Assembly: GCA_905210875.1 (NCBI GenBank)
Contig: CAJLYN010000002.1
Location: 1 to 44,379, forward strand
Reading direction: 5' to 3'
Origin: an uncultured Bacteroides sp.
GTDB taxonomy: Bacteria; Bacteroidota; Bacteroidia; Bacteroidales; UBA11471
DNA length: 44,379 nucleotides
Part shown: in pieces, positions 18,442-27,758 of the stretch
How the letters are laid out: each line of letters opens with the position of its first letter
Position numbering within the stretch: the first letter of the stretch is position 1
Translations under genes and position numbers: made by a program
Notes under the pieces: model-generated
What the model saw: the letters and a program-made list of their open reading frames with translations, nothing else
What the model was told of the DNA's origin: nothing
The model's database searches: none

Positions 18442-18479
18442 GTCAGGGGCCGTATCATCTTTCCGACACGGCCCCTGAC
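18442..18479. terminator. Bidirectional terminator hairpin overlapping the 3' end of the minus-strand gene
   Basis: Perfect 12-bp GC-rich stem GTCAGGGGCCGT (18442-18453) with ACGGCCCCTGAC (18468-18479), 14-nt loop. It separates the plus-strand Crp/Fnr gene from the minus-strand sugar-binding-fold gene. The stop codon of the latter (18455-18457) lies in the loop. Neither side has a strong T-run. Confidence 0.6.
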
Positions 18480-19369
18480 CTCCTTTCAGACAATAACCTC
18501 ATCGGCCACCTATTATCTATTATCTCATAAGGCGTAGCATAGACTCCCCCCTGCGGCGAGCCGTCAGCTATTTCAAGCACACGTTTTATTCCCTCCACAG
18601 CCATCTGCGGACCGAAGGCATCGACAGTGCCAAAAAGCCACCCATGCTCGATAAGAGGGCGCATGACCTCATCGTTGTCAAACCCGATTACCAGTACCTC
18701 ACCGGGCAACTTTCCACACTCACGCAACACATCGATAACCCCAAGTGCCATCGCGTCGTTGCAACAATAGACGGCCTTGATATCTTTATGCTCGGAATAG
18801 AGTCTTCTGAATACATCGGCAGCCTTTGCTGTCTCCCAATCGGCCGGCTCACTGGCCACCAAAACCAGTCTGGCCTCGGATATGGCCTTTTCAAACCCCG
18901 CTTTCCGCTGCCGGGCATTTTCTGCTACCGGCAGCCCCTCTATCATCAACACCCGATCTCCCGCATGGAGGCAAGACGAAAGTCGGGCAGCCAAGGCATA
19001 CGATGCCGAGAAGTTATCGGGCCCCACATAGGTAAGAGAAACACCCTCGGCACGAAGCATCTCCTCATCGAGACGAATATCTATATTGACAACTGTTATT
19101 CCACGCTTCACGGCTCTCACCACAGGGGCTACCAATGCCTTGGAATCAATAGGAACAACAACTATTGCATCGACCCCGTCGTCGGCCATGCGATCGACCA
19201 ACGCTATCTGCGCCTCAAACTCCGTCTGCGAATCGGTGCCGACCGAAATCAAATCTACCCGGTCATGAGCAGCCGCAAAGGCTTCGGCTCCTCTCTGCAT
19301 GACTTTGAAAAAATCGGCTTGCAACGACTTCATCACAAGCCCTACGACCAACTTGTTTTTATCTTTCAT
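18455..19369 (-). CDS. Orphan sugar-binding-fold (periplasmic-binding-protein-like, RbsB/LacI type) protein without signal peptide
   Basis: Protein of 304 residues with the full type-1 periplasmic-binding fold of ribose-type binding proteins. It shows KLVVGLVMKSLQADFFKVMQRGAE at the start, DAIVVVPIDSKAL, the hinge-region NIDIR, then AVYCCNDAMALGVIDVL and VIGFDNDE. There is no signal peptide and no helix-turn-helix, so it is predicted to be cytoplasmic and is neither a standard ABC-transporter receptor nor a LacI repressor. No ABC permease or ATPase for sugars lies nearby. It follows the glycoside hydrolase gene by 23 nt and is probably co-transcribed. A role as a sugar sensor or scavenging partner is speculation. 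The fold is confident, the function unknown. Confidence 0.8.
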   Translation of the reverse strand: MKDKNKLVVGLVMKSLQADFFKVMQRGAEAFAAAHDRVDLISVGTDSQTEFEAQIALVDRMADDGVDAIVVVPIDSKALVAPVVRAVKRGITVVNIDIRLDEEMLRAEGVSLTYVGPDNFSASYALAARLSSCLHAGDRVLMIEGLPVAENARQRKAGFEKAISEARLVLVASEPADWETAKAADVFRRLYSEHKDIKAVYCCNDAMALGVIDVLRECGKLPGEVLVIGFDNDEVMRPLIEHGWLFGTVDAFGPQMAVEGIKRVLEIADGSPQGGVYATPYEIIDNRWPMRLLSERRSGAVSER

Positions 19370-19392
19370 ACAATTTTCCGTTAATGGTTAGA

Positions 19393-20991
19393 TCAGTCGG
19401 CCGGGGTTATTCTCAACAGCAGGTAAGGCAAAGCCGGCAATTTTACCTTTCCGTGGTTCTTGTCATAGACCCGTTTGTTGTAAGCTTTTGTCGTTTCAAA
19501 TGTCTTCTGACACTCCTCAACGGTCATGTTCCATGTATCAATAATCTCTACCTTGAACTTCACCCCTTCTTTCAACGAAGGATATCCGGCATTCTTTTCG
19601 GGAAGTTCAAACGTCCACTCCTCTCTGACATCTTTGCCCAGATACACCAGGTAATAATGCTTTCCGGCAGAAGCCGTATGCAAGTCCCAACTCGGGTCGC
19701 AATGGTTCAAGGGATTTGGCAACGCCTCCAAGATATCAAGCACAAAGCCTATTCTTTTCCATGCCTCCCCCTGGAATTCTCCACCGATGGCGAGAAAATC
19801 CTTTGAGTAATCGTCGGGCGAATCCATATAACACTCACCGTGGGTAACATAAGTACCTGCCGACAAACCATTCCACAATCTGTATATATACTCCTCGCTA
19901 CTGAGGCTGCCCCAGCGGTTGTCCATATTGCCCTCATAGCACACCTCGTCGAAAATGACAGGCTTCTTGTAAATATTCCGCACTATGCCGGCTGCCCCCA
20001 ATTGCAACGGTGCATGATCCTGAATACTGGCATGGGTATATTCATCTTTCCAATAGGCATAATAATTGGCCGTATAACTGTGAATGGAACACATGTGCCG
20101 GTAAGGGTCATTATCAACAACGACTTTTGTAAAGAAATCCCAATCGGCCGGCTTATAAAATTTCAGGAAATCATATTCGTTTGCCAACGACCACCACACA
20201 TTGCGGAAAGCACCCAGGCGTGCCACCACATATTTGAGATAGCGCTCACACACCGGCAAGGGCAAACGGTCGAAATTCCAGCGGCCATCATCGTAGGGGT
20301 GAAAGAGTATCATGTCGGCCTCTACTCCTATGGCATTGAGACGGTCGACACAATTCTCTATGTGACGAAAATAGGCAGGGTTGAAACGGTCATAGTCCCA
20401 TTCATATACCAGACGGCCTTTTTCGTCGACCTTTTTACTTTTTATTTCAAAAGGGAAGAGAAGCGGCTCGGGGTAGTCTTTATCGAAATTATGGGTAAAA
20501 ACAAGCATTCGCAATTTGTTGAACCGCGACTTTTCCATCGAGGCAATTGTCTGCTTCTGTATGGAAGTGTCTACATGCATCCAGTTATACGATGTCGTTC
20601 CCACCGGATAGTATGGCTTGCCGTCGGCGTAACTAAAATGCATGCCATCGGGAACGACCGGGCCGTGATTACCGGGCGACGGTGCGATACACTCAAACGT
20701 ACCCGAACGCTTGTTCAGCGATTTTACATCACTGCGGGTGACATATCTCCACTTACCCTCCAAGGGGGGCATGAAACGTATTACATACTTGTTTTCTCCA
20801 TCGTAAAAACCCGATACCGTGAAGCTTGTATCGGCATGAGAAAAAGTGGCCGTCAACTCTACATCGAAAGGATTTCCTTTCACCTGAGCGTAATACGAGA
20901 CCTCAAAACGGTCCCAACGTTCAACTTGTACATCTGAAAAAACCGGTTTACATAGAAACCAAACGAGAATAATCGCGACAAAATGTTTCAT
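19393..20991 (-). CDS. Secreted glycoside hydrolase, DUF5060/DUF4038-DUF5605 type
   Basis: Protein of 532 residues with an N-terminal signal peptide (MKHFVAIILVWFLCKPVFS). Residues about 22-105 form a beta-sandwich of the DUF5060 type (VERWDRFEVSYYAQVKGNP). A TIM-barrel of the DUF4038/GH140-like group follows, and a small C-terminal beta domain closes the chain. Likely catalytic acids are E272 in SLANEYDF (acid/base position) and E349 in VIFDEVCYEG (nucleophile position), as in GH-A clan enzymes. The substrate cannot be read from sequence; plant or host glycans are likely. There is no SusC/SusD pair nearby, so this is not a normal polysaccharide utilisation locus. It is preceded by a long folded leader and followed by the orphan sugar-binding gene. 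Confidence 0.85.
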   Translation of the reverse strand: MKHFVAIILVWFLCKPVFSDVQVERWDRFEVSYYAQVKGNPFDVELTATFSHADTSFTVSGFYDGENKYVIRFMPPLEGKWRYVTRSDVKSLNKRSGTFECIAPSPGNHGPVVPDGMHFSYADGKPYYPVGTTSYNWMHVDTSIQKQTIASMEKSRFNKLRMLVFTHNFDKDYPEPLLFPFEIKSKKVDEKGRLVYEWDYDRFNPAYFRHIENCVDRLNAIGVEADMILFHPYDDGRWNFDRLPLPVCERYLKYVVARLGAFRNVWWSLANEYDFLKFYKPADWDFFTKVVVDNDPYRHMCSIHSYTANYYAYWKDEYTHASIQDHAPLQLGAAGIVRNIYKKPVIFDEVCYEGNMDNRWGSLSSEEYIYRLWNGLSAGTYVTHGECYMDSPDDYSKDFLAIGGEFQGEAWKRIGFVLDILEALPNPLNHCDPSWDLHTASAGKHYYLVYLGKDVREEWTFELPEKNAGYPSLKEGVKFKVEIIDTWNMTVEECQKTFETTKAYNKRVYDKNHGKVKLPALPYLLLRITPAD

Positions 20992-21200
20992 AGGTATAAA
21001 TTCTTATTAGAGCATAACATAATTTCCAATCACATCAAGGTAAGAAATACCCACCTTGACTCAACAGGACCAACATGCTACCTTCACGCCTGAATAAGCG
21101 ACGCGGCCCCATCAAATAGTGCATGCGTCATGCACTTTTTTCTGCCATATACGAGAGCGCACTATGGGGGGAATCGCCCCCCACATAGCACTCCTCCGAT
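20992..21200 (-). promoter_or_regulatory. Structured 5' leader of the glycoside hydrolase gene
   Basis: The expected transcript has about 200 untranslated bases, unusual next to the 10-60-nt leaders of most other genes here. In transcript order there are three stems. The first, 21159-21191, has a GGGGGG/CCCCCC core (21066-21071 numbering does not apply: arms are 21166-21171 and 21177-21182), extended by pairs that include G-U wobbles only on the minus-strand RNA. The second is a perfect 8-bp stem with a 3-nt loop (21118-21136). The third is a 7-bp stem TCAAGGT/ACCTTGA (21035-21041 with 21053-21059). No known riboswitch class was recognised. Confidence 0.5.
21112..21186 (-). CDS. Possible 24-residue leader peptide
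   Basis: ATG (21186-21184) to TGA (21114-21112), 24 codons, reading MWGAIPPIVRSRIWQ at its start. GGAGGAG (21197-21191) lies 4 nt before the ATG, an unusually good Shine-Dalgarno for a phylum that rarely uses one. The frame runs through the first two leader hairpins. Against it: the predicted transcription start lies almost at the Shine-Dalgarno, and the composition shows no run of a regulatory amino acid. It may be chance. Confidence 0.25.
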   Translation of the reverse strand: MWGAIPPIVRSRIWQKKVHDACTI

Positions 21201-21204
21201 TTTA

Positions 21205-21235
21205 CAAATATAAAAAATCTTTTATTTCAGTCAAA
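21205..21235 (-). promoter_or_regulatory. Promoter of the glycoside hydrolase / sugar-binding gene pair
   Basis: On the minus strand: TTTG (21235-21232), 19-nt spacer, TATATTTG (21212-21205). Both elements match perfectly, with the same spacing as the Crp/Fnr promoter. Predicted start of transcription is near 21199, about 208 nt before the ATG. Confidence 0.75.
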
Positions 21236-21462
21236 ATTTATACAGATAACGTCATAAAAAAACTACACCTCTTGCCGGACTGCTTCGACAAAGCGGCTCT
21301 GCACCAGAGGCTGCACAACGCTGTTATTCCTACATATTTATAAATGTTAAGGCGGCGTAAACGGGCCCGCTTCAAGCCGCCTCCCGGCTACTTTTACAGC
21401 TATATCCGTCGGGTCAATGCCTATCCCAACTGCGCCCCAACGTCTGCGTAATGCAGATTATA
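21236..21462. other. Non-coding gap downstream of uvrA
   Basis: No credible gene was found. It holds the GC-rich hairpin at 21351-21381 and otherwise mixed sequence; together with the leader it makes a gene-free stretch of 471 bases, the longest in the window. A short plus-strand frame at 21119-21343 looks like chance. Confidence 0.5.
21351..21381 (-). terminator. Possible terminator after uvrA
   Basis: GGCGGC (21351-21356) pairs with GCCGCC (21376-21381), 19-nt loop containing the palindrome CGGGCCCG. On the minus strand it is followed by TTAACATTTATAAATA, A/T-rich but without a T-run. It lies 82 nt after the uvrA stop. Confidence 0.35.
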
Positions 21463-24291
21463 TCACAGACCCAGCTCGGCTTTCAGGAAACTGGCGGTAT
21501 GCCCTATTTCGGGGTGGGAGGCAACCTCTTCGGGAGTACCGGTGAGTAATACGGTTCCGCCGTTGCGACCGCCTTCGGGTCCCATGTCGATAAGGTAATC
21601 GGCAGCCTTTATGATGTCGAGGTTATGCTCGATAACCAGTACCGTATTTCCCTTGTCGACCAGACGATTGAGTACCCCCAGCAACACTCGTATGTCTTCA
21701 AAATGCAGACCGGTGGTAGGCTCGTCGAGGACATACAGTGTTTTCCCGGTATCTTTTTTCGACAACTCGGTGGCCAATTTCACCCGCTGACTCTCTCCAC
21801 CGGAAAGGGTTGTCGAGGGTTGGCCCAACTTTACATAGCCGAGACCTACGTCTTGCAGGGTCTTCACCTTGGAGAGAATAGTCGGTATGCCGGCAAAAAA
21901 TTCTACGGCCTGATTGATGGTCATGTCAAGCACATCGGCTATCGACTTACCTTTGAACCGCACATCAAGGGTCTCACGGTTGTACCGTTTTCCCTGGCAG
22001 GCTTCGCACGGCACAAGCACATCGGGCAGGAAATTCATCTCTATGGTCTTGTAACCGTTACCGCCGCACACTTCGCAACGTCCACCAGGTACATTAAATG
22101 AGAATCGTCCGGCTTTATAGCCTCGTATCTTGGCTTCGGGTAGTTCGACAAAGAGATTGCGTATGTCGGCAAACAGACCCGAATAGGTGGCCGGGTTGGA
22201 ACGGGGTGTACGGCCCAGCGGAGACTGGTCGACATTGACAATCTTATCGATGTTTTCAAGCCCCTCTATTGAATCATATGGCAACGGCTCGGCCAGCGAA
22301 CGATAAAACTTCTGACTGATAATCGGCTGCAACGTACCGTTTATCAGCGACGACTTGCCACTACCCGACACGCCGGTAATGCAAATGAATTTTCCAAGTG
22401 GGAACTCGACCGTCAGATTTTTCAGATTGTTGCCACGAGCCCCTTTCAAGATTATGGAATGTCCGTTACCCTGACGTCGAACCGACGGTACGGGTATCGA
22501 CATTTTTCCATTGAGATAGGCCGCCGTCAGTGTATCTCGCGATAACATTTCACGGGGCGTTCCGGCAAAGACAACCTCGCCACCGAGACGTCCCGCCCGA
22601 GGTCCGAGGTCGACAATATAGTCGGCTTCGAGCATCATGTCCTTGTCATGTTCCACAACGACAACTGAGTTTCCGAGGTCGCGGAGCCGTTTAAGAGAGT
22701 GTATGAGCCGAATGTTGTCGCGCTGGTGCAACCCGATGCTGGGTTCGTCGAGGATATACAGCACATTGACCAGCTGCGACCCTATCTGCGTGGCCAGCCG
22801 TATGCGCTGACTCTCACCGCCCGACAGTGTGGCCGAAGCTCTTGAAAGGCTCAGATATTCGAGCCCGACATCGATCAGGAACTGCAACCGTGAACGTATC
22901 TCTTTGAGTATCTCACGAGCAATGGCCGCCTGTTTCTCCGAGAGCCGCTCTTCTATATGATCGAGCCAACCGTACAACTCGGCAATGTCCATATTCGACA
23001 ACTCGGCAATGTTCTTGCCATCGATACGGTAATGCAGTGCCTCCTTGTTGAGACGGGCTCCGCCACACTCGGGACAGGAAACCGTCGTAACAAACTGTCC
23101 GGCCCACTTCTGCGCCTTGGCCGTGGCATCGGACTGCTGCTGCATCTCGATATACTTGACCAGGCCGTCGAAGGTCAGGAAATAGTTGGAATTACCCAGT
23201 GAAAGGTTCTTCACGTTGAGCCGCTCGTCGGTACCGTTGAGTATGTCGTTGAGAGCCTCGTCGGGCAATTCCTTGATGGGCGTTTTCAACGAAGCTCCAT
23301 ACTTTTCGCATATAGCCTCTATCTGCCAGAAGAGCAGAACGTTTCTATATTTACCGAGCGGCAGGATTCCACCCTGGTAAATCGAAAGCGAGGTGTCGGG
23401 TATGATTTTTTCCTTGTCGATAATATTGACATAGCCCAACCCCTTGCAACAGGGACAGGCTCCCTGAGGGGAGTTGAACGAAAAGTTATGGGGAGCCGGC
23501 TCACTGTAAGACAACCCGGTGGCGGGGTCCATCAGCGTACGGCTGAAATGCCGCAATTCGTTTTTATCGACATCGAGAATCATCAGCAGTCCATCACCCT
23601 GCTTCATGGCCACCCTCACACTGTCTTTGAGCCGACGTTCGTCGTTGGGCGTAACCACCAGCTTGTCGATGAGCAACTCCACACTGTGGTTTTTATACCG
23701 GTCGAGTTTCATGCCGGGTAATATTTCGCGTATCTCGCCATCGACCCGCACCGATAAATATCCCTTGCGGCGAAGTTGTTCAAAGAGCTCCTTGTAATGA
23801 CCTTTACGGTTTCTTACCAGCGGAGCCAGTATATAGGTCTTCCGCCCCATATATCTCTCGCTGATGAGTTGGAGTATCTGCTCTTCGGTATACTTGACCA
23901 TCTTCTCGCCCGACAGATAGGAATAGGCTTCGCCGGCTCGGGCAAACAGCAGCCGGAGAAAATCGTATATCTCGGTCGTTGTGCCAACCGTCGAACGGGG
24001 ATTTTTATTGACGGTTTTCTGCTCAATCGAAATAACCGGACTCAACCCCGTAATCTTGTCGACATCGGGACGTTCCATATTGCCCAGGAAATTTCGTGCA
24101 TACGACGAGAAAGTTTCTATATAACGGCGTTGCGCCTCGGCATATATCGTATCAAAAGCCAAAGACGATTTACCGCTTCCACTCAATCCGGTAATAACGG
24201 TAAAAGCATTACGAGGTATGGTTACGTCGATGTTTTTGAGGTTATGCACCCGCGCCCCCCAAATTTCTATTTTTTCTTCGTTATCAGCCAT
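21463..24291 (-). CDS. uvrA: Excinuclease ABC subunit A (UvrA)
   Basis: Damage-recognition ATPase of nucleotide excision repair, 942 residues, full length. It has two ABC halves. The first Walker A is GLSGSGKSS (35-43) and its signature is [19 protein letters not shown]. The second Walker A is [15 protein letters not shown], with signature [17 protein letters not shown]. Zinc-binding cysteine pairs are visible in [17 protein letters not shown] and in [19 protein letters not shown]. It starts 12 nt after the upstream T9SS-type protein gene on the same strand and is probably co-transcribed with it. uvrB and uvrC are not in the window. Confidence 0.98.
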   Translation of the reverse strand: MADNEEKIEIWGARVHNLKNIDVTIPRNAFTVITGLSGSGKSSLAFDTIYAEAQRRYIETFSSYARNFLGNMERPDVDKITGLSPVISIEQKTVNKNPRSTVGTTTEIYDFLRLLFARAGEAYSYLSGEKMVKYTEEQILQLISERYMGRKTYILAPLVRNRKGHYKELFEQLRRKGYLSVRVDGEIREILPGMKLDRYKNHSVELLIDKLVVTPNDERRLKDSVRVAMKQGDGLLMILDVDKNELRHFSRTLMDPATGLSYSEPAPHNFSFNSPQGACPCCKGLGYVNIIDKEKIIPDTSLSIYQGGILPLGKYRNVLLFWQIEAICEKYGASLKTPIKELPDEALNDILNGTDERLNVKNLSLGNSNYFLTFDGLVKYIEMQQQSDATAKAQKWAGQFVTTVSCPECGGARLNKEALHYRIDGKNIAELSNMDIAELYGWLDHIEERLSEKQAAIAREILKEIRSRLQFLIDVGLEYLSLSRASATLSGGESQRIRLATQIGSQLVNVLYILDEPSIGLHQRDNIRLIHSLKRLRDLGNSVVVVEHDKDMMLEADYIVDLGPRAGRLGGEVVFAGTPREMLSRDTLTAAYLNGKMSIPVPSVRRQGNGHSIILKGARGNNLKNLTVEFPLGKFICITGVSGSGKSSLINGTLQPIISQKFYRSLAEPLPYDSIEGLENIDKIVNVDQSPLGRTPRSNPATYSGLFADIRNLFVELPEAKIRGYKAGRFSFNVPGGRCEVCGGNGYKTIEMNFLPDVLVPCEACQGKRYNRETLDVRFKGKSIADVLDMTINQAVEFFAGIPTILSKVKTLQDVGLGYVKLGQPSTTLSGGESQRVKLATELSKKDTGKTLYVLDEPTTGLHFEDIRVLLGVLNRLVDKGNTVLVIEHNLDIIKAADYLIDMGPEGGRNGGTVLLTGTPEEVASHPEIGHTASFLKAELGL

Positions 24292-24303
24292 ATATGATAA
24301 AGG

Positions 24304-25569
24304 CTATTGATTTTTTGAGCGCAAGATATTGATGTGGCCTTTGAGTTTGTATTTCTGACCATCGGCTCCACGCGCTTCAATGACATAATAATAAACCCCG
24401 GGAGGTACCAGTTTGCCGTGATAACGGCCGTCCCAACCGCCCGAAGGGTCTTGATAATGAAACAACTGCTCTCCCCACCGGTTGAATATCCAACACTTGA
24501 ACTCGACAATCGACTTATAGGCGACTTTCCATTCATCGTTTACACCGGGACTCCCATAGGGTGAGAATACATTGGGCGCTTCAAGTTTTGACTCGCCCAC
24601 TGATATCTGGAACACGGTATCGCGCTCGCAGTAATCGTTGTAGGCATGCAAACGCACATAGGTGGTACCTTCGTTTTTGAAGCTGTATGCCAGCCGCTGT
24701 TCGGGATAGAGAGCGTCGACCACCGAAAAATCGGAACTGGAAGAGAATTCCCACGCATAATAATTGTCTCCACTGACATAAGCCGTAAACGTCATCTCCA
24801 CCGGAGCCGAACCGCCAAAGCCGTCGGAAGGTTGGTCGGTCGATTCGTTGAGAGCGCCCCTTAGCGTCTGTTCCGCTATGGCATGCATCAAGATGGCCGG
24901 AGACTCGTACTCACCCGACGTCGTCTGCCGCACACTGCCGCTCCACGCCAACGGAATAGAATCAACAACTGTAAAAGCGGTATATCCATAGGGAACGGGT
25001 ATTTCCATTTCGGTATCGTTCAACACTTCGGCCTTGGCCGTAACAGGCACCTGGTCGATTATGGCAAGAGCTGCGGCGTCCCACACCGATGTCGTGTACG
25101 AAACCCATCGGGAGAGATTTTCCCGCTGCCCCAAGGTTGTATAGTAGGGTATAGCAAATCCCTCACCCGTCAACAGCACGCTCTCACACACGTTTTCCTG
25201 CGTCTCGGCTACGCCGCACGAAAGCACGGGCCGATACGACGCCACCCAGAAACAGAGCGAATCGCCACCCTGTTTCACCATGTATCCACAATCGGCATAC
25301 GGCGATACCAGCGACGAAAGATTTCCGTTCTGCGTACCCAGCATTTCGGTACGCGACGACAACCCCGAGGCATCGAACCGGAACCAGTATATCGCATCGG
25401 TCGAAGACGAAGCATATCGCATCGATACAGAGCCGGCCTCCTTCACCACATATACTGCCGACAATCCGGTAGAGGTATCGACACGGCGATAACAGCCACC
25501 ATCGACACTCACCTGGGCAAATGCGGGAAGAGAAAGGAGTAGCCCCAATCCAAGGAGAAACTTTTTCAT
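24304..25569 (-). CDS. Secreted protein with gliding-motility/T9SS type-B C-terminal domain
   Basis: Protein of 421 residues from the ATG at 25569. It starts with a signal peptide ([19 protein letters not shown]). The central region is beta-rich and not recognised. The last 85 or so residues are the gliding motility-associated C-terminal domain: [49 protein letters not shown], ending in INILRS. This domain is known as a type-B sorting signal for the type IX secretion system, so surface exposure or export is expected if that system exists here. The frame extends 37 codons further upstream, but those codons run through the promoter box at 25587-25594. uvrA follows after 12 nt. Confidence 0.85.
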   Translation of the reverse strand: MKKFLLGLGLLLSLPAFAQVSVDGGCYRRVDTSTGLSAVYVVKEAGSVSMRYASSSTDAIYWFRFDASGLSSRTEMLGTQNGNLSSLVSPYADCGYMVKQGGDSLCFWVASYRPVLSCGVAETQENVCESVLLTGEGFAIPYYTTLGQRENLSRWVSYTTSVWDAAALAIIDQVPVTAKAEVLNDTEMEIPVPYGYTAFTVVDSIPLAWSGSVRQTTSGEYESPAILMHAIAEQTLRGALNESTDQPSDGFGGSAPVEMTFTAYVSGDNYYAWEFSSSSDFSVVDALYPEQRLAYSFKNEGTTYVRLHAYNDYCERDTVFQISVGESKLEAPNVFSPYGSPGVNDEWKVAYKSIVEFKCWIFNRWGEQLFHYQDPSGGWDGRYHGKLVPPGVYYYVIEARGADGQKYKLKGHINILRSKNQ

Positions 25570-25586
25570 TGCTTGTAACTTTCGGT

Positions 25587-25594
25587 CAAAGGTA
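25587..25594 (-). promoter_or_regulatory. -7 promoter box for the T9SS-type protein/uvrA unit
   Basis: TACCTTTG on the minus strand, 17 nt before the ATG at 25569. No exact TTTG at 19 nt; TTTC is near that position. It supports the shorter start. Confidence 0.55.
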
Positions 25595-25728
25595 ACGCAT
25601 TTCGCCGTATGGAAGAAATAAAAAAAGCAAAAAGAGCCATTCGGGAAAGAATGTCGCAAAAGCCTGCGGCAATTTCGCAAACTCTCTTAAAATTACATAT
25701 CGGCATAGGCCCCGAAACGATTTTTTAC

Positions 25729-25736
25729 TACCTTTG
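25729..25736 (+). promoter_or_regulatory. -7 promoter box for the LysM/barrel operon
   Basis: TACCTTTG, 29 nt before the ATG at 25766; no clear -33 element. Confidence 0.55.
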
Positions 25737-25765
25737 TCTCGTCAGGTTATACACACACAAACAAC

Positions 25766-27748
25766 ATGATGGCACCACTCAACAGAAAAACTATATTTTT
25801 ATTGGCCGTCTCGCTCGTTCTGTCATTCGGATCGGCTGCCGGCCAAACCTCTACCAACAAGGACAAAAAACCTCAGACTACCTTCTCGCGAAAAACCATC
25901 GAGGGAAAAGAGTATTACTTCTATCGCATTGAAGAAAACGATGTTCTCGATAGCATCGGTCTCAAATTCGACGTTACCCCCGACATTATCATCCAATACA
26001 ATCCCGAGATAAAGCAAGGCCCCCTTACCGAAGGGCACCTGCTGATTATCCCCGTTCGCTACAATACGGCTCAAATAGCCAATGCCCAAGAAACGTTCAA
26101 TCATGTGGTGGCCAGCGGAGAAACCCTCTACTCTCTCTCCCGCATGTACGGCATATCAATAAACCGCATCACCGCACTCAACCCCGGAGCCGAAGAGGTG
26201 ATAAAGGTGGGCGATACGCTGAAAATACCCCAGAACGCCATTGTAGGTAATCCCATACAGTCGCAAGACGCATACGTATACCATACCGTGGCCCAAGGCG
26301 AGACACTCTACTCCCTGTCCAAGCGGTACCGCACAACGGTCAATCACATACTGAAAGAGAATCCCGGCATCACTCCGCAGACCCTGCATGTCGGCGACGT
26401 CATACGCATTGCCTCGGACAACAAGGAGTTGACCAGCGAACAACCCCGGCCCGAAATCTTCTACTACAAAGTAAAAAGCCGTAAAGAGACCATCGAGAGC
26501 GTTGCCGAAGATCACGGCGTAACAGTTGATGAAATTCTTGCCGTCAACGACGGGAAAGACAAGGTACAGAAAGGAAACACCATAGCCATACCCCGAAAAC
26601 AAGCCGAAGAAAAAACCGGACAGACCCCACCCCCGTCGCTCAAACGGATAGAGAAACAAGCGGGCGAACCTTATAACATTGCCCTTATCCTGCCATTCAT
26701 GACCGACAGGCCTCTCGACACACGTTCGACTCTCTACACCGAATTTTACCAGGGTGTGCTCTTGGCAGCTGACAGCATGAAGCGCACCGGCATGTCTATG
26801 GACATCTATGCCGTCGACACCCGGGGCGACCACAACTATCTTACTGCGCAACTTCAACAACTGGCCGACAAGAAACTCGACCTCATTATCGGTCCCGTTG
26901 AAGACGAAGATATTACGCTGGTAGCCCAATTTGCAAAGAAACACGACATTAACGTGGTTAATCCTTTCGCCGTAAAAAACACCGAAGCCGAACGCAACGA
27001 GAAAGTATTCCAATGCAACATTCCTCACGAGAATCTCTATACCCAAAGCCGGGAAAAAATATTGAGCGAGATTGGCAACCGTTATGTCGTCTTTGTCATC
27101 GACGATAGCGGTAAGGAAAATGGCAAAAACGGATACCTCGACCTCATCAAACGCAGCCTTCTGCAACAGGAGCGCGACTTTGTCGAAATCTCATTGGGAC
27201 AAGATCCCTACATGGAAACGTTCAGTGAAATGGTACCCCAAGCCACCGACATCATGTTCCTCACCAACGCTTCGAGCCGTAGTTCGGTAGGAAAAGTGCT
27301 GGCTCCCCTCTGTAAACTCAAAGAGGAGAAACCCTATCTCAACATTTCGTTATACGGATATCCCGAGTGGCAACTCTACACCAAAGAGTACATCAACCAG
27401 TTCCACCAGCTCAACACTACCTTTTTCTCCCGTTTCTACGCGCTGCCCACCGACTCGGCCTCGATGGAAATTCAAGACAAATTTCTATTCTGGTTCCATC
27501 GCGACATGTTGCCAGCCAACCCGCAACATGTACTGCTGGGCTACGACACGGGGCTCTTCTTCATGACAGCCCTGCAACAGTTCGGTCGCTGCTTCGACCG
27601 TGAAATATCAACGCTGAGCTATCCGGGCATACAGACCGGCTATCATGTCCAGCGGATAAACAATTGGAGCGGCTTCTTCAACAACACCATCTATTTTCTG
27701 CGTTTCAAACCGTCGCTGGAAATAGAGAGAGAAACCATTACCGAATAA
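25766..27748 (+). CDS. LysM-repeat protein fused to a periplasmic-binding (type 1, LpoA-like) domain
   Basis: Secreted or periplasmic protein of 660 residues with a signal peptide ending near GSAAGQ (about residue 27). Four LysM-like modules follow at about 51-97, 111-156, 171-216 and 232-277; modules 2 and 3 carry the classic V.xGETLYSLS motif, while 1 and 4 are divergent. After a Pro/Lys-rich linker, residues about 303 to the end form a type-1 periplasmic-binding fold (YNIALILPFM, FYQGVLLAADSM, LIIGPVEDEDITLVAQFA). LysM binds peptidoglycan, and the second domain recalls the LpoA/branched-chain amino-acid receptor group, so a cell-wall-associated sensing or synthase-activating role is plausible but unproven. 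The PorT-like barrel gene starts 10 nt downstream. Confidence 0.85.
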   Translation: MMAPLNRKTIFLLAVSLVLSFGSAAGQTSTNKDKKPQTTFSRKTIEGKEYYFYRIEENDVLDSIGLKFDVTPDIIIQYNPEIKQGPLTEGHLLIIPVRYNTAQIANAQETFNHVVASGETLYSLSRMYGISINRITALNPGAEEVIKVGDTLKIPQNAIVGNPIQSQDAYVYHTVAQGETLYSLSKRYRTTVNHILKENPGITPQTLHVGDVIRIASDNKELTSEQPRPEIFYYKVKSRKETIESVAEDHGVTVDEILAVNDGKDKVQKGNTIAIPRKQAEEKTGQTPPPSLKRIEKQAGEPYNIALILPFMTDRPLDTRSTLYTEFYQGVLLAADSMKRTGMSMDIYAVDTRGDHNYLTAQLQQLADKKLDLIIGPVEDEDITLVAQFAKKHDINVVNPFAVKNTEAERNEKVFQCNIPHENLYTQSREKILSEIGNRYVVFVIDDSGKENGKNGYLDLIKRSLLQQERDFVEISLGQDPYMETFSEMVPQATDIMFLTNASSRSSVGKVLAPLCKLKEEKPYLNISLYGYPEWQLYTKEYINQFHQLNTTFFSRFYALPTDSASMEIQDKFLFWFHRDMLPANPQHVLLGYDTGLFFMTALQQFGRCFDREISTLSYPGIQTGYHVQRINNWSGFFNNTIYFLRFKPSLEIERETITE

Positions 27749-27758
27749 CCTATTTCTT

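Noticed and set aside
21118..21141. Hairpin plus T-run that looks like a plus-strand intrinsic terminator
   Set aside because: An 8-bp stem followed by six T on the plus strand has the right shape, but no plus-strand gene or promoter lies upstream, and the stem sits inside the leader of the minus-strand hydrolase gene. A small plus-strand RNA cannot be excluded.
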